DNA of 51,481 nucleotides from an uncultured Acetatifactor sp. Lineage in GTDB: Bacteria; Bacillota; Clostridia; Lachnospirales; Lachnospiraceae. Of the stretch, positions 7,269 through 15,680 are shown one piece after another. Made by a program: the position numbers and the translations under genes. The notes beneath the pieces are model-generated. The model did no database searches and had not been told where the DNA came from. It saw only the letters and a list, made by a program, of their open reading frames with translations. Location: positions 1 through 51,481 of the forward strand of contig CAJUAH010000029.1 in NCBI GenBank assembly GCA_910584375.1, read 5' to 3'. Within the stretch, counting starts at the first letter, position 1. Every line of letters begins with the position of its first letter.

Positions 7269-9371
7269 TTATGATCGCATACTCTCCACATTTCTGCGAA
7301 AACTCACATAGGTCATAACAAAATACACCAGATATATCCCGAAAAACAGAGCGATGCTCTGCAGGAAAAATCCCCCCGGCGCGGAGGGAACGCCGGTCAT
7401 ATCCACAAAACCGTTGCTGACGGCCAAAATCATCTTTCCGCTGATGATTACGGCCAGTATGGCCGGACAGAGGTAGTACGCCGCCATCTGCCGCAGGATC
7501 AGTCCCCGCAGCTGTTTCCTGCTCAATCCTAACTTAGCCAGCACATCATAACGGAACTTGTACTTGGCACAGTCGCTGAGCTGCTGCACGGAGAGAACCG
7601 TCATAGCCACACAGACAAATACCAGTCCCATATAAAACAGCGGCATGGTTATGGAACTCAGTATGTATTTCAGCTGGGAGATCAGGCCGTCCCGCACCAG
7701 ATAGATTCCGGCGTAGGAGACAATATTGTCTGAACCTATGGAGAAATCGGAAACCGGCCGCGGCTCGCTTTTTTCCAAAAAATATTCCAGAGAACCGGGT
7801 ATATCCGATTCTTCCTCCAGATCGTCCAGCATATGTTGCAGCGTTAGAGGGGCATTTCCCGGGATGTCCGCCACCAGCTCAGAGTAATAGGGCGTCATCC
7901 GCTCCAGGACGGCGTCCGGCACCACCACCAGGTAATCCGCTCCGTTATGTCCGTCCTGAGAAAAAGGATCGCTCACAACTCCGGCGCAGGTAAGGAACCG
8001 CTGCCCCGTGCCGTCACCGATTCGCAGGGACTGTCCGATATCCTGCATTTCCTGCCGGAGACGGGGCTTGGTCTGCACCAGATATTCTCCGTCTGCCAGC
8101 GGGACGGCTGTATATCCCAGGATGTTTCGCAGCCGGTTATAGTCTGACAGGCCCATATAGGTGTCATAGACGTAGTAGCATACGTCGTACCGGAGAGCAT
8201 TCTGAATCTTGGTTAGATCCGGCGTTCCGTCCTCCGCGCGGTATTGGTCTCCCCAGGTACGCAGATGGGTCAGGATCCAGGTGTTGACCTGAATATCCCC
8301 GTCCGTATAGATATGATAAGTATAGTATTCGGCGTCGGTTCCCAGAGAGTCGATCACGGCTTTTTCTTCTGTGAAATCATAATCCGTATCTCCGTTAAAC
8401 AGTTGAATATCAAAGGGAAATTTGTCTTCCAATACTGTATTTTCATAGACGCTGAACATCAGGGCGATGGAGGCGCCCATCAGCGCCAGGGTAAACAGGG
8501 AAGTCAGCGTCCCCAGTGTAAATTGCATGGTGCGTATCTTGGAGGCGAACTGCCGCAACAGGAACAGGTTCTGACCGCGGTAAATGCCCTTACCCCTTTT
8601 GCGCACATAACAGATGATCCATGCGGAGAGCCCTGTATAAAACAGGTAGATCGTCAGCACCAGGCCAATCAGGAACAGGAGGATTTCCGCGGCCCCCGAC
8701 AGCATGCCGAAGACGGCCCAGAACAGAAAAATAAAAAGAACGGACAGGGGTAGAATCAGCCGTTTGGCCCCTTCATGCTTTTCCCGGATTTCCTCATTCT
8801 GCCGCCGGACGTTCATGAGCGCTTGGATATTCATTCTTTTGAATTTTCTTCTGCATCGAAACAGTGCCAGCAGATAGCATCCTCCATAGCAAAGCAGGGT
8901 GATCAGCACGGTTTCCCGGCTCCAGGAGAAATGCAGGTGATATTCCATTCTTACCATGGAAAACATAATGGTGAGCAGAAATTGCCGCAGCAGCACGCCC
9001 GCCAGGCAGCCCAGGAGGAATGCCCCGCTGCCCAGCAGGATATTCTCGCGGATGTACAGCCGGGAGACGGTCTGTTTTTTCATGCCCAGCAGCAGGTATA
9101 TACCAAATTCGGCGCTCCTTTTTTCCAGCATGAACCGAACCATATAGCTTATGAGCCATGCTACGATCAGTACGATAAACACGGTACATAAGCCGATCAT
9201 CACTGCCATTATGTCCGCCTCTTCCAGACTGAAACAGGCGGACAGGTCATTTTCAAAAAACAGGCTGTTAAAAGAATACATCAGCGCGGTGACCAATGTC
9301 ATTGTGAAAATATAGACCAGATAATCTCTGGCGGAACGTTTCATATTGCGAAATGCCAGTTTGTTTAACAT
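7269..9371 (-). CDS. BceB-like FtsX-family ABC permease
   Basis: A 700-residue permease with the layout of BceB/YtrF-like peptide-antibiotic exporters. It starts MLNKLAFRNMKRSARDYLVYIFTM, typical of the group. Four spans fill the first ~240 residues and two more lie near residues 280-310. A large extracytoplasmic domain follows (about residues 315-570), which in this family binds lipid II-targeting peptides. It ends with a FtsX-type block of four spans. Such permeases free lipid-II-cycle intermediates from bacitracin-type antibiotics and pass a signal to the partner kinase. It begins 15 bases after the ATPase gene. The true substrate is unknown. Confidence 0.92.
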   Translation of the reverse strand: MLNKLAFRNMKRSARDYLVYIFTMTLVTALMYSFNSLFFENDLSACFSLEEADIMAVMIGLCTVFIVLIVAWLISYMVRFMLEKRSAEFGIYLLLGMKKQTVSRLYIRENILLGSGAFLLGCLAGVLLRQFLLTIMFSMVRMEYHLHFSWSRETVLITLLCYGGCYLLALFRCRRKFKRMNIQALMNVRRQNEEIREKHEGAKRLILPLSVLFIFLFWAVFGMLSGAAEILLFLIGLVLTIYLFYTGLSAWIICYVRKRGKGIYRGQNLFLLRQFASKIRTMQFTLGTLTSLFTLALMGASIALMFSVYENTVLEDKFPFDIQLFNGDTDYDFTEEKAVIDSLGTDAEYYTYHIYTDGDIQVNTWILTHLRTWGDQYRAEDGTPDLTKIQNALRYDVCYYVYDTYMGLSDYNRLRNILGYTAVPLADGEYLVQTKPRLRQEMQDIGQSLRIGDGTGQRFLTCAGVVSDPFSQDGHNGADYLVVVPDAVLERMTPYYSELVADIPGNAPLTLQHMLDDLEEESDIPGSLEYFLEKSEPRPVSDFSIGSDNIVSYAGIYLVRDGLISQLKYILSSITMPLFYMGLVFVCVAMTVLSVQQLSDCAKYKFRYDVLAKLGLSRKQLRGLILRQMAAYYLCPAILAVIISGKMILAVSNGFVDMTGVPSAPGGFFLQSIALFFGIYLVYFVMTYVSFRRNVESMRS

Positions 9372-9386
9372 ACGTAGCCTCCCATC

Positions 9387-10154
9387 TCACTCCATATTTC
9401 CCGTCAGGGACAGAACATCCAGGATCTCCTGTAAAAATACTTTGCGGCTCTTATCGCCCCGGCGCAGTTCGTGGAATATCCTGCCGTCCTTGAGAAACAG
9501 GATGCGACCGCAGTAGCTGGCGGAAAAGGCGTCGTGGGTCACCATGAGGATCGTGGCATCCATGGAGCGGTTTAAGCCTGAGAATGTTTCCAGCAGTGTC
9601 TGAGCCGCTTTGGAATCCAGCGCTCCGGTGGGTTCGTCCGCCAGCAGGAGCCGGGGATGGTTTACCAGCGCCCTGGCGCAGGCGCAGCGCTGCTTTTGAC
9701 CGCCGGATACCTGGTAGGGAAATTTGTCTCGTATATCCTGTATTTCCAGCAGGCGCAGTATTTCGTCGCAGCGGTCGGAGATTGCTTTTTTTCCGCCTGA
9801 TTTTGCCCGGCCCTGCAGTGTCAGAGCCAGAATGACATTTTCCTCGATGGTCAGTGTGTCCAGCAGATTGTAGTCCTGAAACACAAATCCCAGATTGTCT
9901 TTCCGAAAGGCGGACAGGGCATCCTCGGACAGTTCGGTGATATCCGTATTGCCGTAGTAGATATGTCCGGATGTCACCCGGTCGATGGTAGCCAGCATAT
10001 TCAGCAGCGTGGTCTTACCAGAGCCGGAGGGGCCCATTACGCCTACGAATTCGCCCTTGTTTACATCGAAAGTGACACGGTCTATGGCTTTGGTTACGTT
10101 GGAAGTGTTGCCGTAGTATTTTTCTATGTCGAGAATTTGGATGTAGTTTTGCAT
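9387..10154 (-). CDS. BceA-like ABC transporter ATP-binding protein
   Basis: A 255-residue MacB/LolD-type ATPase, the cytoplasmic partner of the BceB-like permease that follows. All core motifs are intact: Walker A GPSGSGKTT, Q-loop FVFQDYNLLD, signature VSGGQKQR, Walker B LLLADEPTG, and H-loop MVTHD. Length is normal. The start is supported by AGAAAGGA about ten bases upstream on the minus strand. It is separated from the sensor kinase gene by a 121-base gap containing an inverted repeat, the usual place for the response-regulator-controlled promoter of such transporters. Confidence 0.95.
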   Translation of the reverse strand: MQNYIQILDIEKYYGNTSNVTKAIDRVTFDVNKGEFVGVMGPSGSGKTTLLNMLATIDRVTSGHIYYGNTDITELSEDALSAFRKDNLGFVFQDYNLLDTLTIEENVILALTLQGRAKSGGKKAISDRCDEILRLLEIQDIRDKFPYQVSGGQKQRCACARALVNHPRLLLADEPTGALDSKAAQTLLETFSGLNRSMDATILMVTHDAFSASYCGRILFLKDGRIFHELRRGDKSRKVFLQEILDVLSLTGNME

Positions 10155-10226
10155 GTTGGTTTTAGTCCTTTCTTATACTGTGTTTAGAATATCTATCTGG
10201 TTGATGTTTTTCTATAGAGATAGATT

Positions 10227-10258
10227 GAAGTTATCTTAAGATTTCGTAAGATAACTTC
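10227..10258. promoter_or_regulatory. 12-bp inverted repeat upstream of the bceAB-like genes
   Basis: GAAGTTATCTTA (10227-10238) and its perfect complement (10247-10258) flank an 8-base spacer. The repeat lies between the kinase stop and the ATPase start, about 75 bases upstream of the latter. No T tract follows on the minus strand, so an operator for the neighbouring response regulator is more likely than a terminator. The actual site of binding is inferred. Confidence 0.45.
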
Positions 10259-10275
10259 GGAGGTGTTCAGAAATA

Positions 10276-11331
10276 TTAATTTTTGCGCGCGTCATGAATG
10301 TAGCTGTTGACGGGGAATTGCAGGTATAGTTTTGTGCCGACGGCGTATTCGGATTCTGCCCAAAGTCTGATGCCCAGACGTTCGCATAGGCGGCGGCACA
10401 GGTACAGCCCCATGCCGGTGGAACGCCGGTTGTCCCTCCCATTGCTGCCCGTAAAGCCTTTGTCAAAGATGCGGGGCAGATCTTCCGGGGGGATCCCGGG
10501 GCCGTTGTCCTCCAACAGGAGGGTTACGCCGTCCTTGTCTCTGTTGGCGCGTATGTTGAAAAGAGGGGACTCACTGCGGTACTTTACACTGTTTAACAGG
10601 ATCTGATTTAATATGAAGGCAATCCATTTTTCGTCTGTATAAACGGTCTCTTTACAGTCCGTCTGAACCCGGACGCGGTTCTGAATGAGCAGGAGCCGGT
10701 TTTTATCAAGTATCTGGTAAACCACATCCTCCAGACAGGTCTCCCGGATCAGATAGTCTTTGTAGACCTGGTCTGAGCGCGCGTAATATAACGCCATGTC
10801 CACATAGTTTTCGATCTTCTGGTTTTCCAGATTTATGGCGAGGTAGCTTTCTTTGAATCCAGGCTTGTCTTCCGGGAGAGAGGCGGATGCGTTTCTGCGG
10901 TTATCGCAGAGCAGGGAGATTCCGGTGATGGGCGCTTTGATCTCATGTACCCAGCTTTCGATATATTCTTTGTAGGCACGCTGTTCGTCTTCTATCTGCC
11001 GGATGCGTTCGATGCATTGTTTGTTGGAGCGGAGGATCATGTCACGGTACAGGCGGTCTTCCAGATAAAAGGAATCGGGCAGCAGTTCGCCGAGCAGATA
11101 GCGCTGGTCCACCTTTTCGAGAATCTGCTGCGCCTCCTGAAAGAATCTTCTCCTTCGCAGATAGGTGGCAAGCAGCCAGGACATCAGCACCAGCAGCCAG
11201 AGGAGCAGAAAGAGTACAGTGTTTGTGCGGCTGTAGCCGGTCATTGTGAAAAAGGCCGCCGCCGCGCACATGCATACCAGATGCAGGAGCAGGAGCATGC
11301 CTCTGTCCTTGATAAAGTCCGTCAGTTTCAT
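10276..11331 (-). CDS. BceS-like intramembrane-sensing histidine kinase
   Basis: A 351-residue kinase with two N-terminal membrane spans (residues ~11-30 and 38-57) and almost no loop between them, so it has no extracellular sensor domain of its own. This is the hallmark of kinases that take their signal from a BceAB-type transporter. The H-box is ESWVHEIKAPITG with His129; the N-box is ILLNSVKYRS; the G-boxes are EDNGPGIP and STGMGLYLCRRL. The start overlaps the regulator stop by four bases (ATGA), showing translational coupling. Confidence 0.93.
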   Translation of the reverse strand: MKLTDFIKDRGMLLLLHLVCMCAAAAFFTMTGYSRTNTVLFLLLWLLVLMSWLLATYLRRRRFFQEAQQILEKVDQRYLLGELLPDSFYLEDRLYRDMILRSNKQCIERIRQIEDEQRAYKEYIESWVHEIKAPITGISLLCDNRRNASASLPEDKPGFKESYLAINLENQKIENYVDMALYYARSDQVYKDYLIRETCLEDVVYQILDKNRLLLIQNRVRVQTDCKETVYTDEKWIAFILNQILLNSVKYRSESPLFNIRANRDKDGVTLLLEDNGPGIPPEDLPRIFDKGFTGSNGRDNRRSTGMGLYLCRRLCERLGIRLWAESEYAVGTKLYLQFPVNSYIHDARKN

Positions 11332-11996
11332 ATGCGGTATCCCATCCCCCTCCTGGTCACGATAAAGTCCTGCACGCCTATGGATCGCAGCTTTTCGCGG
11401 AGCTTGGTCACATGTACGCTAAGGGTATTGTCGTCTATAAAAATCCGGCTTTCCCAGAGATATTCGATCAGATCCATGCGGGATACAAAGGCTCCCGGCT
11501 CCCGGAACAACCGGTGCAGTATCTTCATCTCGCTCTTCGTCAGTTCCGCGCTCTGCTCCCTGTAGAGGAGGCGGCATTTCGCGATGTCCAGCGTCACGCC
11601 TCCCTTTGTAAACAGGGAGGTCTCCCCGGGTCTCGCATTTCCCGCGCGTTTCAGGACGGCAGCAATCCTCGCCAGCAGAACCGGAGCATGATAGGGCTTG
11701 GAGATGTAGTCGTCCCCGCCCAGCAGCAGTCCGTTCAGCTCGTCCGCGGAGTTGTCGCGGCTGGTCAGAAAAATGACGGGAACCTCCATCTGCTGCCGTA
11801 GCTGGGTGCAGATCTCAAAGCCGGAAAGCCCCGGCAGATTTATATCCAGCAGCACCAGGTCGGGGCGGGCGTCAAGCGCCTGCCGGGTCACGGAGTCGAA
11901 GGTATCCGGCGCGGTCACTTGATACAGGGCGTTTTCCAACAGTATTTTCAGTTCGCGCCGAATCAGCGGTTCATCCTCTATTACAAATATATGCAT
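11328..11996 (-). CDS. BceR-like OmpR-family response regulator
   Basis: A 222-residue two-domain regulator. The receiver domain (residues 1-~115) has the acidic pair ED at 7-8, the phospho-acceptor Asp51 in LLDINLPG, the switch Thr in FLTSRD and Lys in SKPYHAP. The C-terminal winged helix (about 130-222) contains the OmpR-type recognition region DDNTLSVHVTKLREKL and ends TRRGMGYRI. It most likely activates the ATPase/permease genes downstream. The start has GAGGAGGAA eight bases upstream. Confidence 0.95.
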   Translation of the reverse strand: MHIFVIEDEPLIRRELKILLENALYQVTAPDTFDSVTRQALDARPDLVLLDINLPGLSGFEICTQLRQQMEVPVIFLTSRDNSADELNGLLLGGDDYISKPYHAPVLLARIAAVLKRAGNARPGETSLFTKGGVTLDIAKCRLLYREQSAELTKSEMKILHRLFREPGAFVSRMDLIEYLWESRIFIDDNTLSVHVTKLREKLRSIGVQDFIVTRRGMGYRI

Positions 11997-12043
11997 GGCG
12001 GCGGTTCCTCCTCTTTCCGTTTGCAGGCAGGGCTGCTATTAGC

Positions 12044-12072
12044 ATTATAAGCGTATATTGCGGGAAATGCAA
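12044..12072 (-). promoter_or_regulatory. Sigma-A promoter of the bceRS-like operon
   Basis: On the minus strand: TTGCAT (12072-12067), 17-base spacer, TATAAT (12049-12044), about 45 bases before the response-regulator start. It is divergent from, and only about 40 bases away from, the glycosyltransferase promoter. Confidence 0.65.
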
Positions 12073-12087
12073 CGGCGGTGAAAATGC

Positions 12088-12116
12088 TTGACACTCCAAA
12101 TATTCTGTGATACGCT
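12088..12116 (+). promoter_or_regulatory. Possible sigma-A promoter of the GT-C gene
   Basis: TTGACA (12088-12093), 17-base spacer, TACGCT (12111-12116). The -10 box is poor. Transcription would start at about the ATG at 12123, giving a leaderless message. Confidence 0.4.
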
Positions 12117-12122
12117 TCATAT

Positions 12123-13871
12123 ATGATGAAAATGGATACATTAAACAGGATATGTCTGGCGGTCATATTGGGAATTGTGGCGGCGGCAGGGATACAATGG
12201 CTGAAAAACAGGGGACACGGCGAAGTGTCGCCCGGCGAAGTGTCGCCCGGCGAAACGGGGCAGAGGGAGGGAGAAGTCTTTGGTCTCGCGGAGTCTCCCC
12301 GTTTTTGTAAACTGGCGCTGCTGCTGATCTTATATGGGCTGGTGGTCATACGCAGCATTGGGTTTGGCAGCATACCCGGGGGATTTAACCAGGACGGGGC
12401 CATGGCCGCAGTGGATGCGATGGCGCTGGCGGATTACGGAACAGACCGGTTTGGCAACTGGCTCCCGGCGCATTTCCAGGCCTGGGGATATGGGCAGATG
12501 AGCGTGCTGTTGTCCTATATGATGGCCCCCTTTATCAAGCTGTGGGGTCTTGGCAGCGTCACAGCCCGACTCCCCATGCTGCTGGCCAGTGTCGCCGGGG
12601 CCATGGCGCTGTACGGCCTGATCAGGGATACTTTCGGCTCCCGGGCGGGACTGCTGGCGCTGCTGTGCGCGGCGGTGTCTCCCTGGCACTATATGCAGAG
12701 CAGATGGGCGCTGGACTGCAATATGTTTCCCCATATGTTCATACTGGGGCTGTTCTTTTTGAACAGGGGACTGAAAAAGAGTCGGTCTCTGTATGTGTCC
12801 ATGGTCTTCTTCGCACTGTGCATGTATGCCTATGGGGTAGCCTTTTACATGGTGCCGGTGTTTTTGCTGGCAGCCTGTATTTTGCTGTTGCTGTCCCGGA
12901 AGATAAGCTGGAAACAGGCTTTGTTGTCCGCGGCAATCTATTTTGGGATTTCCTGGCCTGTATACGGAACCATGCTGATCAACTATATGGGGTGGGAGAC
13001 GGTGGCCCTGCCTTTTACGACTATGGGGTATTTCCCGGACAGTATGCGCTCCTCCGATATGCTGTTCTTTACGGAGCGGCCTCTGGAACAGCTCTGGATT
13101 AACGCCCGGACGCTGTGGCGGCAGGTGTTTCTGCAAAAGCCCGATCTGCTCTGGAATGCCATGGATGACTTTGGAACCATGTATAAATGTTCTCTGCCGC
13201 TGGTGCTGGCGGGAGCAGGAATCACGGTGTTCCATGCTGTCAAAGGGGAAAAGAGCAGGAGAATCCCCTGCGTTTTACTGTTAATCTATTGGGGAACGTC
13301 CGTTATGACAGGGCTTTTCATCAATTATGTGAATGTCAACCGTATTAACATCATTTTTTACTGCCACCTGGCTTTTGCGGGAATCGCGGTCTATACCGTC
13401 ATAAAGCAGTGGCGGCGGCTGGCAGCGGGTCTGGCGGCGGTATATGGACTGCTGTTGATCCTGTTTCTGAACCAGTATTTCACGGATTGGGCAGAGCAGA
13501 TGGAGAGCAGATTTTTCGCTGATTTTATCCAGGCGGTGGAGTATGCGGGAGATCTGGAGGCGGACTACTATTATATAACGCCGGATTCCCAGTCTGACGA
13601 CTCCTGGTGGGTCAGCCAGATCCTGACCATGTATGCGGTGAAGATGGACGCGAAATATTTCCAGGGGGAGACTGACGCGTTCCGGGGCGCGGAGATCTCC
13701 TACAGCGACCGCTATCATTTCAGCCATGCCAGCGGAGACCTGATCCAGGACAACGCGAATATAGTCTATGTGGTTCGGGCGGATCGCATAGGAGACTACG
13801 ATCCGGCCCGGTTTATGCGAAAACAGTTTGGGGATTATTATGTGGCGGTTCCCTGGGCGTTTGCCAGGTGA
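12123..13871 (+). CDS. GT-C fold glycosyltransferase (ArnT/PMT-like)
   Basis: A 582-residue membrane protein with about eleven to twelve spans and the look of the dolichyl/undecaprenyl-phosphate-sugar glycosyltransferases (GT39/ArnT-like, PMT_2). The first periplasmic-side loop carries an acidic motif (GGFNQDGAMAA) where GT-C enzymes hold their catalytic Asp. It is followed by TARLPMLLASVAGAMALYGL and a YMQSRWALDCN segment. The last ~100 residues are soluble. It probably transfers a lipid-linked sugar to a surface polymer or lipid. The first ATG has no ribosome binding site; the N-terminal ~50 residues contain an extra span and a short GEVSPGEVSPGE repeat, so a later start cannot be excluded. 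Acceptor unknown. Confidence 0.75.
   Translation: MMKMDTLNRICLAVILGIVAAAGIQWLKNRGHGEVSPGEVSPGETGQREGEVFGLAESPRFCKLALLLILYGLVVIRSIGFGSIPGGFNQDGAMAAVDAMALADYGTDRFGNWLPAHFQAWGYGQMSVLLSYMMAPFIKLWGLGSVTARLPMLLASVAGAMALYGLIRDTFGSRAGLLALLCAAVSPWHYMQSRWALDCNMFPHMFILGLFFLNRGLKKSRSLYVSMVFFALCMYAYGVAFYMVPVFLLAACILLLLSRKISWKQALLSAAIYFGISWPVYGTMLINYMGWETVALPFTTMGYFPDSMRSSDMLFFTERPLEQLWINARTLWRQVFLQKPDLLWNAMDDFGTMYKCSLPLVLAGAGITVFHAVKGEKSRRIPCVLLLIYWGTSVMTGLFINYVNVNRINIIFYCHLAFAGIAVYTVIKQWRRLAAGLAAVYGLLLILFLNQYFTDWAEQMESRFFADFIQAVEYAGDLEADYYYITPDSQSDDSWWVSQILTMYAVKMDAKYFQGETDAFRGAEISYSDRYHFSHASGDLIQDNANIVYVVRADRIGDYDPARFMRKQFGDYYVAVPWAFAR
12219..12254 (+). repeat. 15-bp tandem repeat in the GT-C gene
   Basis: Two exact copies of ggcgaagtgtcgccc plus the first six bases of a third encode GEVSPGEVSPGE in the cytoplasmic loop after the first membrane span. 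Confidence 0.9.
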
Positions 13872-13889
13872 CGGGGCTGTGGGATGCGG

Positions 13890-15680
13890 TCATTTATAGT
13901 ACTGCGCCTGCGCCGCGAACATCTCCGCGTAGATGCCGCCGGGAATATTCGCCAGTTCCTCATGGCTGCCGTACTCGGCGATCTTTCCGTCGGCAAACAC
14001 CGCGATCCGGTCGCAGAAACGGCAGCTTGACAGGCGGTGGGAGATGTAGAACGCGGTCTTGCCGCCCACCAGGGTATGAAACTGTCTGTACACCTCGTAT
14101 TCCGCCACGGGATCCAGAGCCGCCGTGGGTTCGTCCAGGATGAGAACCGGCGTGTCCTTATAGATGGCTCTCGCGATCGCCATCTTCTGCTGCTCGCCGC
14201 CGGAGGGCTCTATCCCGTCCTCCTCGAAGATCTTGTATACCCGGGTATCCAGCCCCTTTTCCAGTTTCCCTACCATCTTATCCAGTTCCACCAGTTTCAG
14301 CAGTTCTTCCAGCCGGGCGTCATCCTGTTCGCCAAAGGCGATATTGTCCCGGATCGAAAAACCAAAGAGCTTGAAATCCTGAAATACGGGCGCAAACTGT
14401 TTCATATACTCCCCGTAGTCATACTCCTTGATACTGCGTCCGTCCATCAGGATCTCTCCCTCCGTGGGATCGTAGAGTCTGCACAACAGCTTGATGAACG
14501 TGGTCTTCCCCGCGCCGTTGAGTCCCACGATGGACAGATGCTCGCCGGGAGCGACGGTTATGCTCACGCCGTCCAGCACTTTTTTGTCCGTGCCGGGATA
14601 GGCAAAGGTTACACCCCGAAACTCTATGGTGTGCTCTCCCCTGGGCACAGGGGCGCATCCCTTGGGGATCGCCTCCGGATATTCCATGAAAAGCACATAT
14701 TCATAGGCGTAATTGCAGCGTTTCATCAGTTCCTGCACATTCCAGACCAGGCCGCTCAGCGTGGAACTGAGCGCTCCCGCCGTCGAGACCATCTGTGTGA
14801 AAGTACCGATGGAGATTGCCCCGCGTATGACCAGGTATCCCATGTAAGCGTAGGTGACCAGTGTGCTGACCACTCCCGCCGCCTCCTGGAAGAGCCTGTA
14901 CAGGTAGGTATGGTCGGACTGCCACTTCCAACCGGCGATATTTTTCTCCGTATACTTTTCCCATTTGTCCACCAGCATCCGGCGCGCGTCGTACAGACGG
15001 ATGTCCTTGCCATAACGAAAATTCACGATCTCCCATCCGAAATAGCTGAACAGGCGGTTGGTTTTGGAGAGACGCTCATAGGAGAGCAGCTCCACCTTAT
15101 TGCACCGGGAGGTGAGGAGCCCGTTGACAGCCACATATGCCAGTATGGCGATCAGCAGGATCGGGGCGTGCAGCGCGATAACGGATACAAAGCCCGCGAT
15201 CTTAAAGACATTGCCCAGAAACATGAAGATCTGCTCCGCGATCCCATATGCGCCGCCGCTGTACCAGGTCATGCCCGTTCGGGCTTTCTCCAACTGATCC
15301 AGCGCCGCCTTGTCCTCTGTCAACTGAAAGTCCAGTCCCATGGAATGCAGGCTGATCTGCATGCTGAAATAATTGTCCAGGCGCTCCTGATACTTTTGCA
15401 GCGTCATATTCAGCCGTTCATTGAGCAGTTGCAGGATACATTCTCCCATGATCAGGACGGCCGCGTATATTGCCAGCTTATTTATATCACGCTGGCCGCA
15501 CAGCTCGTCTACCAGGAGGGGTGTGACCAGGATCCCCAGAAAAGGCTGCGCGGTCTGTACCAGCGTCTTGGCGCTTTCCAGCACAAAGAACCAGGGGTAA
15601 CGTTTTCCCGCCGTTGAGAACATCACCCGTATCACCGGGAACAGCTTGTGGATGCTCTTTGTAGTCTTTTTATCCGTCAT
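13890..15680 (-). CDS. ABC exporter half-transporter (subunit 2 of a heterodimer)
   Basis: A 596-residue protein with an N-terminal six-span exporter domain (about 1-330) and a C-terminal nucleotide-binding domain. Motifs are intact: Walker A GLNGAGKTTF, signature PSGGEQQKM, Walker B VLILDEPTAALD, and H-loop ISHRLSS. The Walker B glutamate is present, so the ATP site is not obviously degenerate. It overlaps the end of the upstream ABC gene by four bases, which argues that the two products form one heterodimeric exporter. Substrate unknown; lipid, peptide or drug export are all possible. It ends 18 bases from the convergent GT-C gene. Confidence 0.93.
   Translation of the reverse strand: MTDKKTTKSIHKLFPVIRVMFSTAGKRYPWFFVLESAKTLVQTAQPFLGILVTPLLVDELCGQRDINKLAIYAAVLIMGECILQLLNERLNMTLQKYQERLDNYFSMQISLHSMGLDFQLTEDKAALDQLEKARTGMTWYSGGAYGIAEQIFMFLGNVFKIAGFVSVIALHAPILLIAILAYVAVNGLLTSRCNKVELLSYERLSKTNRLFSYFGWEIVNFRYGKDIRLYDARRMLVDKWEKYTEKNIAGWKWQSDHTYLYRLFQEAAGVVSTLVTYAYMGYLVIRGAISIGTFTQMVSTAGALSSTLSGLVWNVQELMKRCNYAYEYVLFMEYPEAIPKGCAPVPRGEHTIEFRGVTFAYPGTDKKVLDGVSITVAPGEHLSIVGLNGAGKTTFIKLLCRLYDPTEGEILMDGRSIKEYDYGEYMKQFAPVFQDFKLFGFSIRDNIAFGEQDDARLEELLKLVELDKMVGKLEKGLDTRVYKIFEEDGIEPSGGEQQKMAIARAIYKDTPVLILDEPTAALDPVAEYEVYRQFHTLVGGKTAFYISHRLSSCRFCDRIAVFADGKIAEYGSHEELANIPGGIYAEMFAAQAQYYK

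Noticed and set aside
13890..15617. Long open plus-strand frame across the ABC exporter gene (14037-15617)
   Set aside because: It is a shadow of the minus-strand ABC gene, which has intact Walker and signature motifs in the other frame. The plus frame has no domain and no ribosome binding site.
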